Shown piece after piece: positions 1 to 8,930 of a stretch of DNA of 64,000 nucleotides. The notes under the pieces are model-generated. The model ran no database searches. It saw nothing but the letters and a program-made list of their open reading frames with translations, and was not told where the DNA came from. The DNA lies in NCBI GenBank assembly GCA_965222205.1, contig OZ244932.1:620001-684000 (forward strand), given 5' to 3'. The first letter of the stretch is position 1, and every line of letters begins with the position of its first letter. The translations under genes were made by a program, and so were the position numbers. This stretch comes from RHLJ01 sp965222205. Its GTDB lineage: Bacteria; Bacteroidota; Rhodothermia; Balneolales; Balneolaceae.

Positions 1-59
1 ATCGCAAACTTTACATCGATCAAAAAAATGACATTAATTAAATAAAGAGGTATGTACCA

Positions 60-251
60 ATGAAATTAATAATCTTATCTCTAGCTATTACAATTATACT
101 TTTTCTGAGCGAAATAATAGTAGCTCAACCAAGTTTGCCAGGAGCTCCTAGTGAAGCACCAATCGACGGAGGACTTGGTTTACTTGCAGCTGCAGGAGGC
201 GCTTATGCTTATAAAAAGCTAAAGAAAAAAAGGCAAGAAGAAGAAACCTAA
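60..251 (+). CDS. Small secreted protein with PID-CTERM-like tail
   Basis: A 63-residue protein. Residues 1-22 form a signal peptide ending VAQ. A short Pro-rich linker follows, then PSEAPIDGG, a small hydrophobic helix (GLGLLAAAGGAYAY) and a Lys/Arg-rich end. The PIDGG-hydrophobic-basic order matches the PID-CTERM sorting-type tail known from Bacteroidota mini-proteins; almost nothing but the tail is left after signal cleavage. The start is supported by AAAGAGG at 44-50. A terminator-like hairpin follows at once, so it is probably transcribed alone. The processing enzyme is not in this window. The family match is from memory of the motif, and the function is unknown. Confidence 0.75.
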   Translation: MKLIILSLAITIILFLSEIIVAQPSLPGAPSEAPIDGGLGLLAAAGGAYAYKKLKKKRQEEET

Positions 252-279
252 GAGATTAATTGTATTAACATGTCCAAAA

Positions 280-309
280 CTGAAGCGGTGACAGTGCTTC
301 GGTTTTTTT
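280..309 (+). terminator. Rho-independent terminator
   Basis: CTGAAGC (280-286) pairs with GCTTCGG (296-302, one G-T pair) across a short loop and is followed by a run of seven T. It lies just after the 63-residue gene. Confidence 0.75.
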
Positions 310-472
310 ACTGCTATATAACAGTAAAAAACAAAGCTCATCACTATTCCTGTTGTAGTTCTTCTATCTCAATTTACTTTTTATACTATCAATAAGTTGA
401 TAAATAGAAATTAAAGTCTTGAAAACTATTTGATCCAGCCTGATAGTCTGCGAACAAAAAAAATAAATCATT

Positions 473-500
473 CACTTCAATTGTTGAGCACTTCAATTCA
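473..500 (+). promoter_or_regulatory. Direct repeat upstream of the membrane protein/YciI operon
   Basis: CACTTCAATT occurs at 473-482 and again at 489-498, 16 bases start to start. The second copy belongs to the 13-mer GCACTTCAATTCA (488-500), which recurs exactly at 3375-3387 beside the LytS kinase gene. LytTR regulators bind direct repeats, so this may be a site for the regulator encoded at 1443-2225. That link is inference. Confidence 0.4.
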
Positions 501-536
501 ACAATTAAGGACTCTAAAGGATCAGGGAATACATAA

Positions 537-1004
537 ATGAAAGATAAATTACATTCTTTCCCACATTGTATTTCTAACTTTAAAATCAGAATGATGCGGC
601 TATTTTTTGCTTTTATCGGGGCTTTAGTTTTAATGTTTTCTCTTGGAGGAATCTGGAATGCTGTGCTAATGCAGGATTTCTATTTAGCGTACTCACCAAT
701 TAATATTCTTCCACCAGAAGATTTCTCAATTGCCTCTATTGCATTAGGATATGTAGTTCTAACAGCAATAATGACGTTGATAGTTGTCCAAAATTTTAAT
801 GAAAATCCAAAATTCGTTGGCGGTTTTATGTATGGGGGCACATTCGGGTTGGCTGCTACTTTACCATTGTATTTAATACTATATGGCAGATGGGAGATAT
901 CACTTGCTTATATATTAGTTGATTCTGCATGGCACGTTTTTGAACAAGGTCTTGGAGGTGCGTTACTTTGCTGGTTGTACTATCGGGGTGCTAAGAATGA
1001 TTAA
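537..1004 (+). CDS. Four-helix integral membrane protein, unknown function
   Basis: A 155-residue protein with hydrophobic segments near residues 20-42, 68-84, 95-115 and 122-150, so probably four membrane helices. I do not recognise the family. Start ATG 537 follows AGGGA at about 523-527; a later start at 591 would shorten the cytoplasmic N-terminus. The stop overlaps the start of the next gene by 8 bases, implying translational coupling with a secreted YciI-like protein. The pair converges on a LytS/LytTR two-component system. Confidence 0.7.
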   Translation: MKDKLHSFPHCISNFKIRMMRLFFAFIGALVLMFSLGGIWNAVLMQDFYLAYSPINILPPEDFSIASIALGYVVLTAIMTLIVVQNFNENPKFVGGFMYGGTFGLAATLPLYLILYGRWEISLAYILVDSAWHVFEQGLGGALLCWLYYRGAKND

Positions 1005-1446
1005 CTATAAAAATGCAGCACTAATCATCGGATTTATTCTTTGTTTGCCGTTAATTTTTACGGATCAAACTTACGCACAGTCAGGGCCTGATGAGCTAAA
1101 TACGTTCATTCCTGAAGACAATATTGAGAGGAACCTACAATTCATGTATTTGAATAAGCCGGTAAGAAAAGAGATGTTCGAAGAGCTTAATAGGAAAGAA
1201 AAGGATGTAATTCCCAGACATTTTAATTATCTCAAAATGTTGAGAGAGAAAGGAATCTTAATTCTGGCAGGTCCAAATCTTGATAACACTTTCGGAGTAG
1301 TGATTTTCTTTGCATCGTCTGAAGATGAGGCAAAAAATATAATGAATAATGACCCGGCCATTAGAGAAGAAATAATGACTGCCGAATTACATCCGTTCAG
1401 AGTATCCTTGATGTATGATTTTGAAAAGTATGGGGCAAAAAATTAA
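997..1446 (+). CDS. Secreted YciI-like (dimeric alpha-beta barrel) protein
   Basis: I place the start at ATG 997 (MINYKNAALI), which gives a clean signal peptide ending TYAQ near residue 28; an upstream in-frame ATG at 919 would lie deep inside the previous gene. The 149-residue product has the YciI-type pattern: FMYLNKP, a helix, then LREKGILILAGP, a strand, and FFASSEDEAKNIMNNDP followed by ...ELHPFRV. YciI-like domains are small ferredoxin-like folds, often with a His-Asp pair, and of unclear enzymatic role. Export is unusual for the family. It is coupled to the membrane protein before it. Confidence 0.7.
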   Translation: MINYKNAALIIGFILCLPLIFTDQTYAQSGPDELNTFIPEDNIERNLQFMYLNKPVRKEMFEELNRKEKDVIPRHFNYLKMLREKGILILAGPNLDNTFGVVIFFASSEDEAKNIMNNDPAIREEIMTAELHPFRVSLMYDFEKYGAKN

Positions 1447-2225
1447 ACACCTAAGGTTTTCAATATATCAACTTTATAAGTTTTACTGATCCTGAAAGCT
1501 TTACCATCATTCATTTTGAGCTCATAGTCACCATATCCAACGCTTATTAATTCCTTAATAAAGGCTATGTTAATTATTGTTGAGCGGTGAATACGCTTAA
1601 ATTTATCTGGGGGGAGTTCTTTAATTAAATTTGTTAATGACTCTCTTATCAAGTGTTTTTGCTTATCTATATAAATCTCCGCATAGTAACCAGAGGCAGA
1701 TATGTAATTGATTTCATCAACATCTACAAAGTAAACCCGGTTCGATATCTTGACAGGAATTTTTTTTAAGCCTTCATTTTTTTTCAAATTTTCGATGTAC
1801 TCAATAACAGACTTCAATTCCGGAGCATTAAATTGCGCAGAACCTTCACCACGGTCACCTTCTTCCTCGATAATTCTCTTAATTACTTTTATAAAACGCT
1901 CGTCTTTGAACGGTTTTAGCAGGTAGTCATAGGCTAAGGCTTCAAATGCTCTTACCGCATACTGATCATATGCAGTAGTAAATATTATTCTTGTAGGCTT
2001 TGGTAAATTGACTTTTTCAAGAAGATCAAAAGCATTCTTGTCTTTAAGCTGGATATCAAGAAATATAATATCGTACAGGTCCTGACTTAACTTTAAGAGA
2101 GCATCCTCAAAGGTTGAAGATTCAACAATATTATTGAAGATATCGAAATTATTCTGAAGCAGACCTTTAACTCTATTACGAGCTGGTAACTCATCTTCAA
2201 CGATTATTACTTTCAAGTCCTTCAT
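1443..2225 (-). CDS. LytTR-family response regulator
   Basis: A 260-residue transcription factor. The receiver domain (about 3-120) has acidic residues E10-D11, phospho-acceptor D57 in FLDIQ, and Lys in LLKPFKDERF. The C-terminal LytTR DNA-binding domain (about 150-258) has the usual VDEINYISASGYYAEIY and FKRIHRSTIIN motifs. The start overlaps the stop of the upstream kinase gene by 4 bases, so the two form a coupled two-component system. The target is unknown; nearby repeats at 473-500 and 3375-3387 are candidates. Confidence 0.93.
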   Translation of the reverse strand: MKDLKVIIVEDELPARNRVKGLLQNNFDIFNNIVESSTFEDALLKLSQDLYDIIFLDIQLKDKNAFDLLEKVNLPKPTRIIFTTAYDQYAVRAFEALAYDYLLKPFKDERFIKVIKRIIEEEGDRGEGSAQFNAPELKSVIEYIENLKKNEGLKKIPVKISNRVYFVDVDEINYISASGYYAEIYIDKQKHLIRESLTNLIKELPPDKFKRIHRSTIINIAFIKELISVGYGDYELKMNDGKAFRISKTYKVDILKTLGV

Positions 2226-3319
2226 GGTCTTCCTCTAATTTCATTAATTATTGGGATATGTATCTCAGTTTTAACTCCTGATTTGCTCGGATCAATCTTG
2301 AAAACAAATTCAGTTTCATAGATGGCTTTAAGCCTTGTCAAAACATTTGTTAAACCAATTCCGGGTTTAATACTTTCCTCAGTTATGTTTCCAATACCGT
2401 TATCAGCAATAATAATTTGGATCATTGTTGCGCTAAGCGGAGTAATACTTACATCAATATTGAAAATATCAGCCCTGCTTTTATTAAATCCGTGGATCAG
2501 AGAATTTTCTATAATCGGCTGCAGAAGTAAGTTTGGTATTAATCTCTCTTTTAAATCCTGATCTACTTCAATATTAACCGTTAAAGAGTCTGAAAATCTT
2601 GTTTTTTCAATGTCCAGATATCTCTTCAGAAAAGAAATCTCTTCCTCAATAGTCACAAATTGTTTGTTTGAGGTTTCCAGTAATCTTCGCAATAAATAGC
2701 TCAGGTCAACAACCATGTCTTTAGCTTGCTTAGGGCTTGAGTCAATCAAAGAGACAACAGTGTTGAGTGAGTTGAATAATAAATGAGGGTTAAGTTGGGA
2801 TCGCAATCCTTCCAGCTTAGTTTCCAGGTATTTAGACTGCAGCTCAAGGTTTTCCAGTTTCTGAATTCTTGTTTTGTCATAAAAGTGAATAGAATACGTG
2901 GCAATCGACATCAGGAAATAAGAAGAAATGGATGCTTTTAGAAACCCCGGATAACTTTGTTCTAAAATATCTTTAACTATCAAAAAGAGACCATTTCCAG
3001 CTCTTAAATCCTCAAATATAAAAAAGCTAAGAAGCGCTGCTGTAAACGTAAGTACGAAGAGTAAGCCGATATTCAGAACATGAAGAGGAGTTTGAAAAAA
3101 AACGCCTTTCAAAGTATATCCGGATTTTTCAACGAGTTTTAACAGGATGTAGATAACTACGGTTCCGGCTATGAACTGAAGAAAACCCGAAGTTATAATC
3201 TGGGAAGCAGGTCTCAAATCCTCTGCACTTCGTAACCAATAAAAGTTCTCAACTACACTGAAAACTTTAGCCAGAAACCAGATAAAGATTAACGCGCTGA
3301 ATTTTTTCTTGAATGACAT
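2222..3319 (-). CDS. LytS/YehU-type sensor histidine kinase
   Basis: A 365-residue membrane kinase with four hydrophobic segments in residues 8-145 and a short coiled coil (about 150-172). The His_kinase domain has phospho-acceptor H179 in SQLNPHLLFNSLN. The HATPase part shows LLQPIIENSLIHGF, IADNGIGN and GIGLTNVLTRL. It has no recognisable extracellular sensor domain, so the signal is probably sensed in the membrane helices. It is the first gene of the kinase-regulator operon and is transcribed away from the gene at 3473. A 13-mer shared with the region before 537 lies in the divergent promoter. Confidence 0.93.
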   Translation of the reverse strand: MSFKKKFSALIFIWFLAKVFSVVENFYWLRSAEDLRPASQIITSGFLQFIAGTVVIYILLKLVEKSGYTLKGVFFQTPLHVLNIGLLFVLTFTAALLSFFIFEDLRAGNGLFLIVKDILEQSYPGFLKASISSYFLMSIATYSIHFYDKTRIQKLENLELQSKYLETKLEGLRSQLNPHLLFNSLNTVVSLIDSSPKQAKDMVVDLSYLLRRLLETSNKQFVTIEEEISFLKRYLDIEKTRFSDSLTVNIEVDQDLKERLIPNLLLQPIIENSLIHGFNKSRADIFNIDVSITPLSATMIQIIIADNGIGNITEESIKPGIGLTNVLTRLKAIYETEFVFKIDPSKSGVKTEIHIPIINEIRGRP

Positions 3320-3374
3320 ATATAAATTTAAGCTTAAAACATCCTCTGAATTGATCTTTTAATTCAAATATTGT

Positions 3375-3387
3375 GCACTTCAATTCA
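3375..3387 (+). promoter_or_regulatory. Second copy of GCACTTCAATTCA between divergent genes
   Basis: The 13-mer is identical to 488-500 and lies in the 153-base gap between the LytS kinase (minus) and the FG-GAP protein (plus). TTGAGCAAGTTGA follows at 3391-3403 as a possible partner. It could be an operator of the neighbouring LytTR regulator (inference). Confidence 0.4.
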
Positions 3388-3472
3388 TTATTGAGCAAGT
3401 TGAAAAACTAAGGATTTTATCAGCCTCTCTAAATTTCAAACTTACTTTGTCTCAGTTAACAAATAACTCAGT

Positions 3473-5302
3473 TTGAAAATATTATTTACTCTAATAATTA
3501 CCACTTTTGTTTGTGTCAAGAATGTGTCCAGTCAGGATACATCAATAAGTTTTATAAAGTCATCAGATTTTATCGGTAATGGTGGAATTTCAGGAGGAGT
3601 AGCCTGGATTGATTTCGAAGAGGATAATTATCCTGAACTTATCTTTACAAACTGGGGATTACAAAAAAACCACTTCTATGGTAATGAAGATGGGTCATTA
3701 ATTTTTAAGTACCTATCTCCTGTTGAAGGTAACTATTCGGGAATTGCAATTGCTGATCTTGACTCTGATGGTACTCAGGATATTTTGACTGCTACACAAC
3801 AAAATCAGAGTAATTATATATTTACTCCAAGTGAAGGTGAGTATGTGTTAAGTAATGAGTTTTCGGAGTTAGATAATTCTTTTGGAAATTCGTATTCGGT
3901 CTCTGTTTTTGATGCTGAAAATGATGGTGACTTAGAAGTATTTTATGCGAATGGCTTATTTCAACCGGATTTTTTCTTTAGAAAAACTAACAGCAATTAT
4001 ATAAAAGATAATGAAGATATCCTTAGTGGAAGCAGCGCTTCATTTGGGGTTTCTGTAGCTGATATAAACTCAGATGGCTATCAGGATATCTTTGTTGCTA
4101 AAAAGGGAGCAGTACCAAATCAGATATTCATAAATCAAAGAAATGGTGACTTTGAACTACTTATCGATACCGAATTCTCAAAGGATATAGGCAATTCTAA
4201 TGGGGGTATTTGGTGCGATTTAGATAATGATAAAGACCTGGATCTATTCGTTGCCAATGGAGGATTCCAAGGGGGAGGTGAGTTTGATTTTCTTTACGAA
4301 AATGAAGGGGATTTTAATTTAAAGCGGGTACTTGATGAGAGGCTCACAGAACAAAACTATAATTCAATGTCAGCCACTTGTGCTGACTTTGATAATGATG
4401 GTTTCTTAGATCTTTTTGTAACCAGATACAAAAATACACCAATACTGTATAGAAATAATGGAGAATGGAATTTTGAAGTAATTGGAGTTAATGCTTTTCA
4501 GGAGGAACCCTCATATGCTACAGGTAATGCCGTTGGTGATTATGACTTCGATGGAGATCTGGATATTGCTATTGCAAACTGGGAGAATTTGAATAATGTA
4601 GTTTTTGAAAATAACTCAGCTTCTAATAATTGGATCCGGTTTAAGCTGGAAGGCAGTGAATCTAATGCAAATGGAATTGGTGCTCAGTTAACTCTTTATA
4701 CTGAGAAGGGACATCAATTTCGCGAAATAATTAGTTCACATGGGTTCAGAAGCCAGAGCGAATACTCAGCCCAGAGTCATTTCGGGCTTAATGATTTAGA
4801 AACAATAGACTCTGTAAGAATTGAGTGGCCATCCGGACAGACTACACATCTACAAAATCTCACTGCAAATCATGTTTATAAGATTATTGAAGGAAAAGGG
4901 ATTCAAAAGAAAGCAACTCCCTCAACGGTTAAGCGTTTTTCATCTGGTGATATAATTAAAAGGCTGAGTAATGATGGAATAGAGTCATTAATTGAAGAAA
5001 TATCAATGAAACCGGAGTCCTATAAACTGCAAGCTCTTTTAGACGCTGGAATTGCTGTGGGGGGCTCAGGGGCTATTATAGTAGCAAAAGAAATCTTTAA
5101 TAAGGCTAGTGAGTTCTATCCTAAATCTTCAGAAGTGATTTTTTGGATTGCATTCATTGATTCGTTAATCGGTCAGAATCAAGAAGCCAAAGAGGGATTC
5201 AAGCTAAGCCTGAGATTAGTACTGAAAGACCCTTATATCACAAACTTAAAAAGAGAAGAAATTATTAATACATCAAATTATGAGCTGTCCAAGATTAAAT
5301 AA
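3473..5302 (+). CDS. Secreted FG-GAP/VCBS and ASPIC-UnbV propeller protein
   Basis: A 609-residue exported protein with a signal peptide of about 20 residues (MKILFTLIITTFVCV). It then has repeated FG-GAP/VCBS units with calcium-type loops such as DLDSDGTQD, DINSDGYQD, DLDNDKDLD, DFDNDGFLD and DYDFDGDLD. An ASPIC/UnbV-type segment follows near residues 390-470 (NWIRFKLEG, IEWPSGQ). The last ~110 residues look like a short TPR pair. The start is TTG, because no other in-frame start fits the signal peptide. Such proteins are probably surface binding propellers; the ligand is unknown. A relative lies at 21407. Confidence 0.85.
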   Translation: MKILFTLIITTFVCVKNVSSQDTSISFIKSSDFIGNGGISGGVAWIDFEEDNYPELIFTNWGLQKNHFYGNEDGSLIFKYLSPVEGNYSGIAIADLDSDGTQDILTATQQNQSNYIFTPSEGEYVLSNEFSELDNSFGNSYSVSVFDAENDGDLEVFYANGLFQPDFFFRKTNSNYIKDNEDILSGSSASFGVSVADINSDGYQDIFVAKKGAVPNQIFINQRNGDFELLIDTEFSKDIGNSNGGIWCDLDNDKDLDLFVANGGFQGGGEFDFLYENEGDFNLKRVLDERLTEQNYNSMSATCADFDNDGFLDLFVTRYKNTPILYRNNGEWNFEVIGVNAFQEEPSYATGNAVGDYDFDGDLDIAIANWENLNNVVFENNSASNNWIRFKLEGSESNANGIGAQLTLYTEKGHQFREIISSHGFRSQSEYSAQSHFGLNDLETIDSVRIEWPSGQTTHLQNLTANHVYKIIEGKGIQKKATPSTVKRFSSGDIIKRLSNDGIESLIEEISMKPESYKLQALLDAGIAVGGSGAIIVAKEIFNKASEFYPKSSEVIFWIAFIDSLIGQNQEAKEGFKLSLRLVLKDPYITNLKREEIINTSNYELSKIK

Positions 5303-5377
5303 AACAGCCTTGGTGCTTTTTATTCTATGTTTGCAAGGAGTTCAATTCAAATGGGTAAAAGAAAAGGTTGATTCAAA

Positions 5378-6010
5378 ATGAGGTTAGAGAGTCACATTTT
5401 ATTTTTCATACTTTTTGTAGTGAATTTTTCAAGTTGTACATCAAAGCAGGATACAGCAGGTAAACCAGCTACTGCCATAGACTTTACCGACCGGCCCGCT
5501 TTCATAGAAGTCCAAAGCCCGGGTGAGAATCATAAAATTCTTGATCAATTAGAAGGTTTTTGGCATAAATCAGGATCTGGTTATCTCCCAAGTTCAAGTG
5601 GTCCTACTCCTACAACAGGAAATGCAGAAGGGGAGTGGATTTTAAAAGGCAATTTTTTTGAGTGGAGAGATGAATCCTCACCAATTACTGATTCAACAAT
5701 GGTTTCAGAATCAATCTACTATTTTGGGTATGACAATTTAAGAGAAATGTATGTCTTGTGGATAATGGGTACCGGATCGGTTATGACCCAATATCTGATC
5801 GGAAAACCTGAAGCTGAAAATCGACTTACATTTCGCAGAACATCGATTATTAGCTATAAAAGGAAAGAGATAGCTTTCCATGTAAGGTTCGTGATCAATT
5901 TTCTGGATGAAAACTCATTAAGACTGGAATACTTTGAGCAGTGGAGCACCCAGGAAGTAAACGAAGGGAAAGAATTTAAGCTATGGACAAATGAGTACAC
6001 GAAAGTTTAA
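5378..6010 (+). CDS. Lipoprotein, DUF1579-like
   Basis: A 210-residue lipoprotein; the lipobox is FSSC, with Cys at 20. The body begins GENHKILDQLEGFWHKSG and carries GEWILKGNFFEWR and YFGYDNLREMYVLW, a pattern I associate with DUF1579-like beta-barrel proteins (heat-stable, lipocalin-like). No catalytic motif is visible. It sits 3 bases before the next gene and probably shares a transcript with it. Confidence 0.6.
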   Translation: MRLESHILFFILFVVNFSSCTSKQDTAGKPATAIDFTDRPAFIEVQSPGENHKILDQLEGFWHKSGSGYLPSSSGPTPTTGNAEGEWILKGNFFEWRDESSPITDSTMVSESIYYFGYDNLREMYVLWIMGTGSVMTQYLIGKPEAENRLTFRRTSIISYKRKEIAFHVRFVINFLDENSLRLEYFEQWSTQEVNEGKEFKLWTNEYTKV

Positions 6011-6013
6011 ATC

Positions 6014-7303
6014 ATGAATTACTTAAAATATTTCTTCATATGTTCATTATCGATCATTTCTACAGACTTATTCTCTCAGGTAGAAATTGATACAGAATAC
6101 AACCCATCTCTGGAAAAGAAAGCGTATATAAAAGGTAATGGACCCACCATTTGTATTGATAGCGCTCATGAAAACTATCATACCTTAGAGGGCAGCTATG
6201 CTCCATTTGGGAAGCTTTTTGAGGCAGATGGATATCAGTTGGTTTCGTATTCTGAGAGGTTTACAAACGAAGCTTTAAATAAATGCCGAATTCTAGTCAT
6301 TGCTAATCCCTTACATCCATCAGATGTAGGAGAATGGGTACTTCCTAATCCGTCCGCATTTGATCAAACAGAAATTCAGAAACTCAATAAATGGGTGGGA
6401 AATGGGGGAAGACTTCTTCTCATTGCAGATCATATGCCCTTTGCAGGTGCAGCTGAGGAACTGGCAGCATCTTTTGGATATGAATTTATAAACGGTTTCG
6501 AGCAGAAAGATGGGAATCATTGGCCGCCTGCTGAGTTTAAAACCGAAGATAATACATTAATGGAAGGTGAAATTACAAGAGGAATTAACGATGATGATAA
6601 TATCAATATGGTAGCCACTTTTACGGGTAGCGCATTTAAAGGGCCTGAAGAATCGAAACCTTTATTGGGTTTTCCTCCGGAATATTATGCTTTAACACCT
6701 GATACAGCCTGGAGATTTAATGAAAGAACCCAAAGACAAGGATTGGAAGGTTGGCTGCAAGGAGCCTATCAAAAGTATAGAAACGGGAGGTTGGTGATTT
6801 TAGGAGAGGCCGCCATGCTCACTGCACAAACAGTAAATAGCTTTAAAATGGGTATGAGTTCTCCCAGAGCCCCTCAAAATCAGCAATTCGCATTGAATGT
6901 CATTCATTGGCTGGACGAAGTAGATGAGTACGTATCAGTAAAAGAAGTAATAGAAGCATTAAATGAAGAACTAGTTGAAGTATTTAATTCAGGAGAATAT
7001 GCAAAGCTTGCAGACTTCTACACAGAAAATGCCAGGATTATGGGACCAAATAATCAGGTAGTAGAAGGAAAAGACGCAATACTAAACTATTGGAAATCAC
7101 TGGAAGGAAGAGGGGTTAGTTGGGAATTAGAAGTTTTAGAGATTGAGGAACGAGAAGATTTAATTATACAGACAGGCATTTCAAGATTAGGGGTTAGGAT
7201 TAATGGATCCACTAACATCTTCAATACGAAGTTTTTACTTCACTGGGAACTTGAGGAAGGCGATTACAAAATATCAATGGATTTTTATCAACAATACCAG
7301 TGA
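6014..7303 (+). CDS. Secreted two-domain protein: DUF4350-like plus SnoaL-like
   Basis: A 429-residue exported protein with a signal peptide to about residue 21. Residues 40-300 resemble the DUF4350/glutamine-amidotransferase-like fold: ICIDSAHENYHT, LVIANPLHP, LNKWVGNGGRLLLIADH, and RLVILGEAAML. Residues 310-429 are a separate SnoaL/DUF4440-type domain (EVFNSGEYAKLADFYTENARIMGP). The fusion suggests a small-ligand role, but no reaction can be assigned. ATG 6014 follows the lipoprotein gene by 3 bases. Confidence 0.65.
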   Translation: MNYLKYFFICSLSIISTDLFSQVEIDTEYNPSLEKKAYIKGNGPTICIDSAHENYHTLEGSYAPFGKLFEADGYQLVSYSERFTNEALNKCRILVIANPLHPSDVGEWVLPNPSAFDQTEIQKLNKWVGNGGRLLLIADHMPFAGAAEELAASFGYEFINGFEQKDGNHWPPAEFKTEDNTLMEGEITRGINDDDNINMVATFTGSAFKGPEESKPLLGFPPEYYALTPDTAWRFNERTQRQGLEGWLQGAYQKYRNGRLVILGEAAMLTAQTVNSFKMGMSSPRAPQNQQFALNVIHWLDEVDEYVSVKEVIEALNEELVEVFNSGEYAKLADFYTENARIMGPNNQVVEGKDAILNYWKSLEGRGVSWELEVLEIEEREDLIIQTGISRLGVRINGSTNIFNTKFLLHWELEEGDYKISMDFYQQYQ

Positions 7304-7436
7304 TGGATTATTGTATTCACTTATAAAAAAGCTTCTTCTCAAGTTAATTTGAATCCAGAAGGTTCTTAGAATGATTTTAAGATGAGATTTATTAAACGAA
7401 TTCAGGTTGAATTTTTCACGACCAATCCTATCAATT

Positions 7437-8699
7437 ATGCGGACTTTATTTTTATTCGGCTTCCTTTTATTGATACAAAGCCAAAGTTATGCTCAAAAGA
7501 ATATCAGATTTCAGAATGGAAACTGGTTTGATGGAGAAAGTTTTGTTAAAAAAGAACTCTATTCGGTAGATGGAGTTTTTTCAGAGACTAAACCCTCTAG
7601 AATTGATACAGTTATAAATTTAGCTTCCAAGTATATAATCCCACCATTTGTTGATGCACATTCTCACAATTTTGGAAATTCATATACCTTACAATCGGAT
7701 TTAGAAGAGCACATATTAAAAGGTGTGTTTTACATTAAAGTTCTTAATAATTCTAAGAGAGGAGCATCCAGCCTTGATGGTTTAATAAATATTCCACAAA
7801 GTGTTGACGTCTTGTTTGCTCATGGGGGGTTAACCAGTAACTATAGTCATCCAATAGAGGTATATGAGGCATTAGCATTAGGTTTTTATTCTTATGAGCA
7901 ACAAGTAAATAATGCTGAAGAGGTTTGGAACAGTAGAAAAATGGAAGATGATGCTTATTTCATTATTGATAATCTTAACGATCTAAATAATAAATGGGAT
8001 ACAATAAAAGCTGGTGAACCTGATATTTTAAAAGTATTTCTTAGAAATAGTGAAGTTTACGATCAAAGAAGAAACTTTAGACCTAAAAAAATTCAAAGAT
8101 ACGATGACGGTATTTCTCCAGATTTATTACCAGTTATTGTTAAGCTTGCTCATTCAGAAGGACTTAAAGTTTCCAGTTCAAGTAATTCATTTAATGATTT
8201 TAAAATCGCAATCGAAGCAGGAGTAGATCATGTTACTCATCTGCCATGTAATCAGGTGAGAGATGAAGGTGAAGAGTGCTTAATTACAATGGATGTAGCT
8301 AAAAAAGCAGCTAGCCAAGGAGTAGAGATTACAGTGATTGTTAATGAATTTGAAAAGGGAACCAGAACAGAAGAGGTTGATCAATTATCGTTAAGGAATA
8401 TTGAATTACTTAACTCCCTAGATGCTAATATTAGTTTTGGATCAAATCAATATGGAAAATCATTGATTGAAGGACTGATTGCGTTTTCGAACTTAAATAT
8501 TTTTAGAAAGGAAGAAATATTAAATATTGCTACTTATCATTCATTAAAATATATGTATCCAAACAGAAGAGCCGGGAAATTGATGGAGGGTTACGAAGCA
8601 AGTTTTTTGGTTTTAAATGAAAACCCACTATTAGACTTTAGTTCAATAAAAGATATCAAAGTGATCATGAAACAAGGATACATAATATTAACTAAATGA
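7437..8699 (+). CDS. Secreted amidohydrolase-fold protein lacking metal ligands
   Basis: A 420-residue protein with a signal peptide MRTLFLFGFLLLIQSQSYAQ; an in-frame TTG at 7407 would add ten residues and spoil it. It follows the amidohydrolase plan: FVDAHSH (H75, H77), AHSEGLKVS, DHVTHLP, and a final LLDFSSIKDI beta segment. Two usual metal or catalytic positions are changed: the His expected after LKVS is Ser (SSSS near 246-249), and the final Asp of the usual GSD is Asn (FGSNQ near 337). It may be inactive or bind a ligand rather than hydrolyse it. The residue changes are seen; the functional result is inferred. Confidence 0.75.
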   Translation: MRTLFLFGFLLLIQSQSYAQKNIRFQNGNWFDGESFVKKELYSVDGVFSETKPSRIDTVINLASKYIIPPFVDAHSHNFGNSYTLQSDLEEHILKGVFYIKVLNNSKRGASSLDGLINIPQSVDVLFAHGGLTSNYSHPIEVYEALALGFYSYEQQVNNAEEVWNSRKMEDDAYFIIDNLNDLNNKWDTIKAGEPDILKVFLRNSEVYDQRRNFRPKKIQRYDDGISPDLLPVIVKLAHSEGLKVSSSSNSFNDFKIAIEAGVDHVTHLPCNQVRDEGEECLITMDVAKKAASQGVEITVIVNEFEKGTRTEEVDQLSLRNIELLNSLDANISFGSNQYGKSLIEGLIAFSNLNIFRKEEILNIATYHSLKYMYPNRRAGKLMEGYEASFLVLNENPLLDFSSIKDIKVIMKQGYIILTK

Positions 8700-8930
8700 A
8701 GATTCTCAGTTACCAGTAGTCGATGCGAATTACTTATTTGGTTTTTTTTACGTAGAGTAGTTGAATAACCTCTCTTGAAAATTTTTATAGCTTTATTTAA
8801 ATAACTCATATTCAGTTACTACTTCTTCAGATCAAAAACTTAATAAATATAACTGAATTAGATTACTCTGAAAGAAAGAGCGATAACGTTAAATGGTTTG
8901 CTCTATCTAAAAGTATAAAGGACGAAAAAA

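Noticed and set aside
919..996. Upstream ATG for the YciI-like protein
   Set aside because: It lies inside the preceding membrane protein gene and would bury a good signal peptide; ATG 997 fits better.
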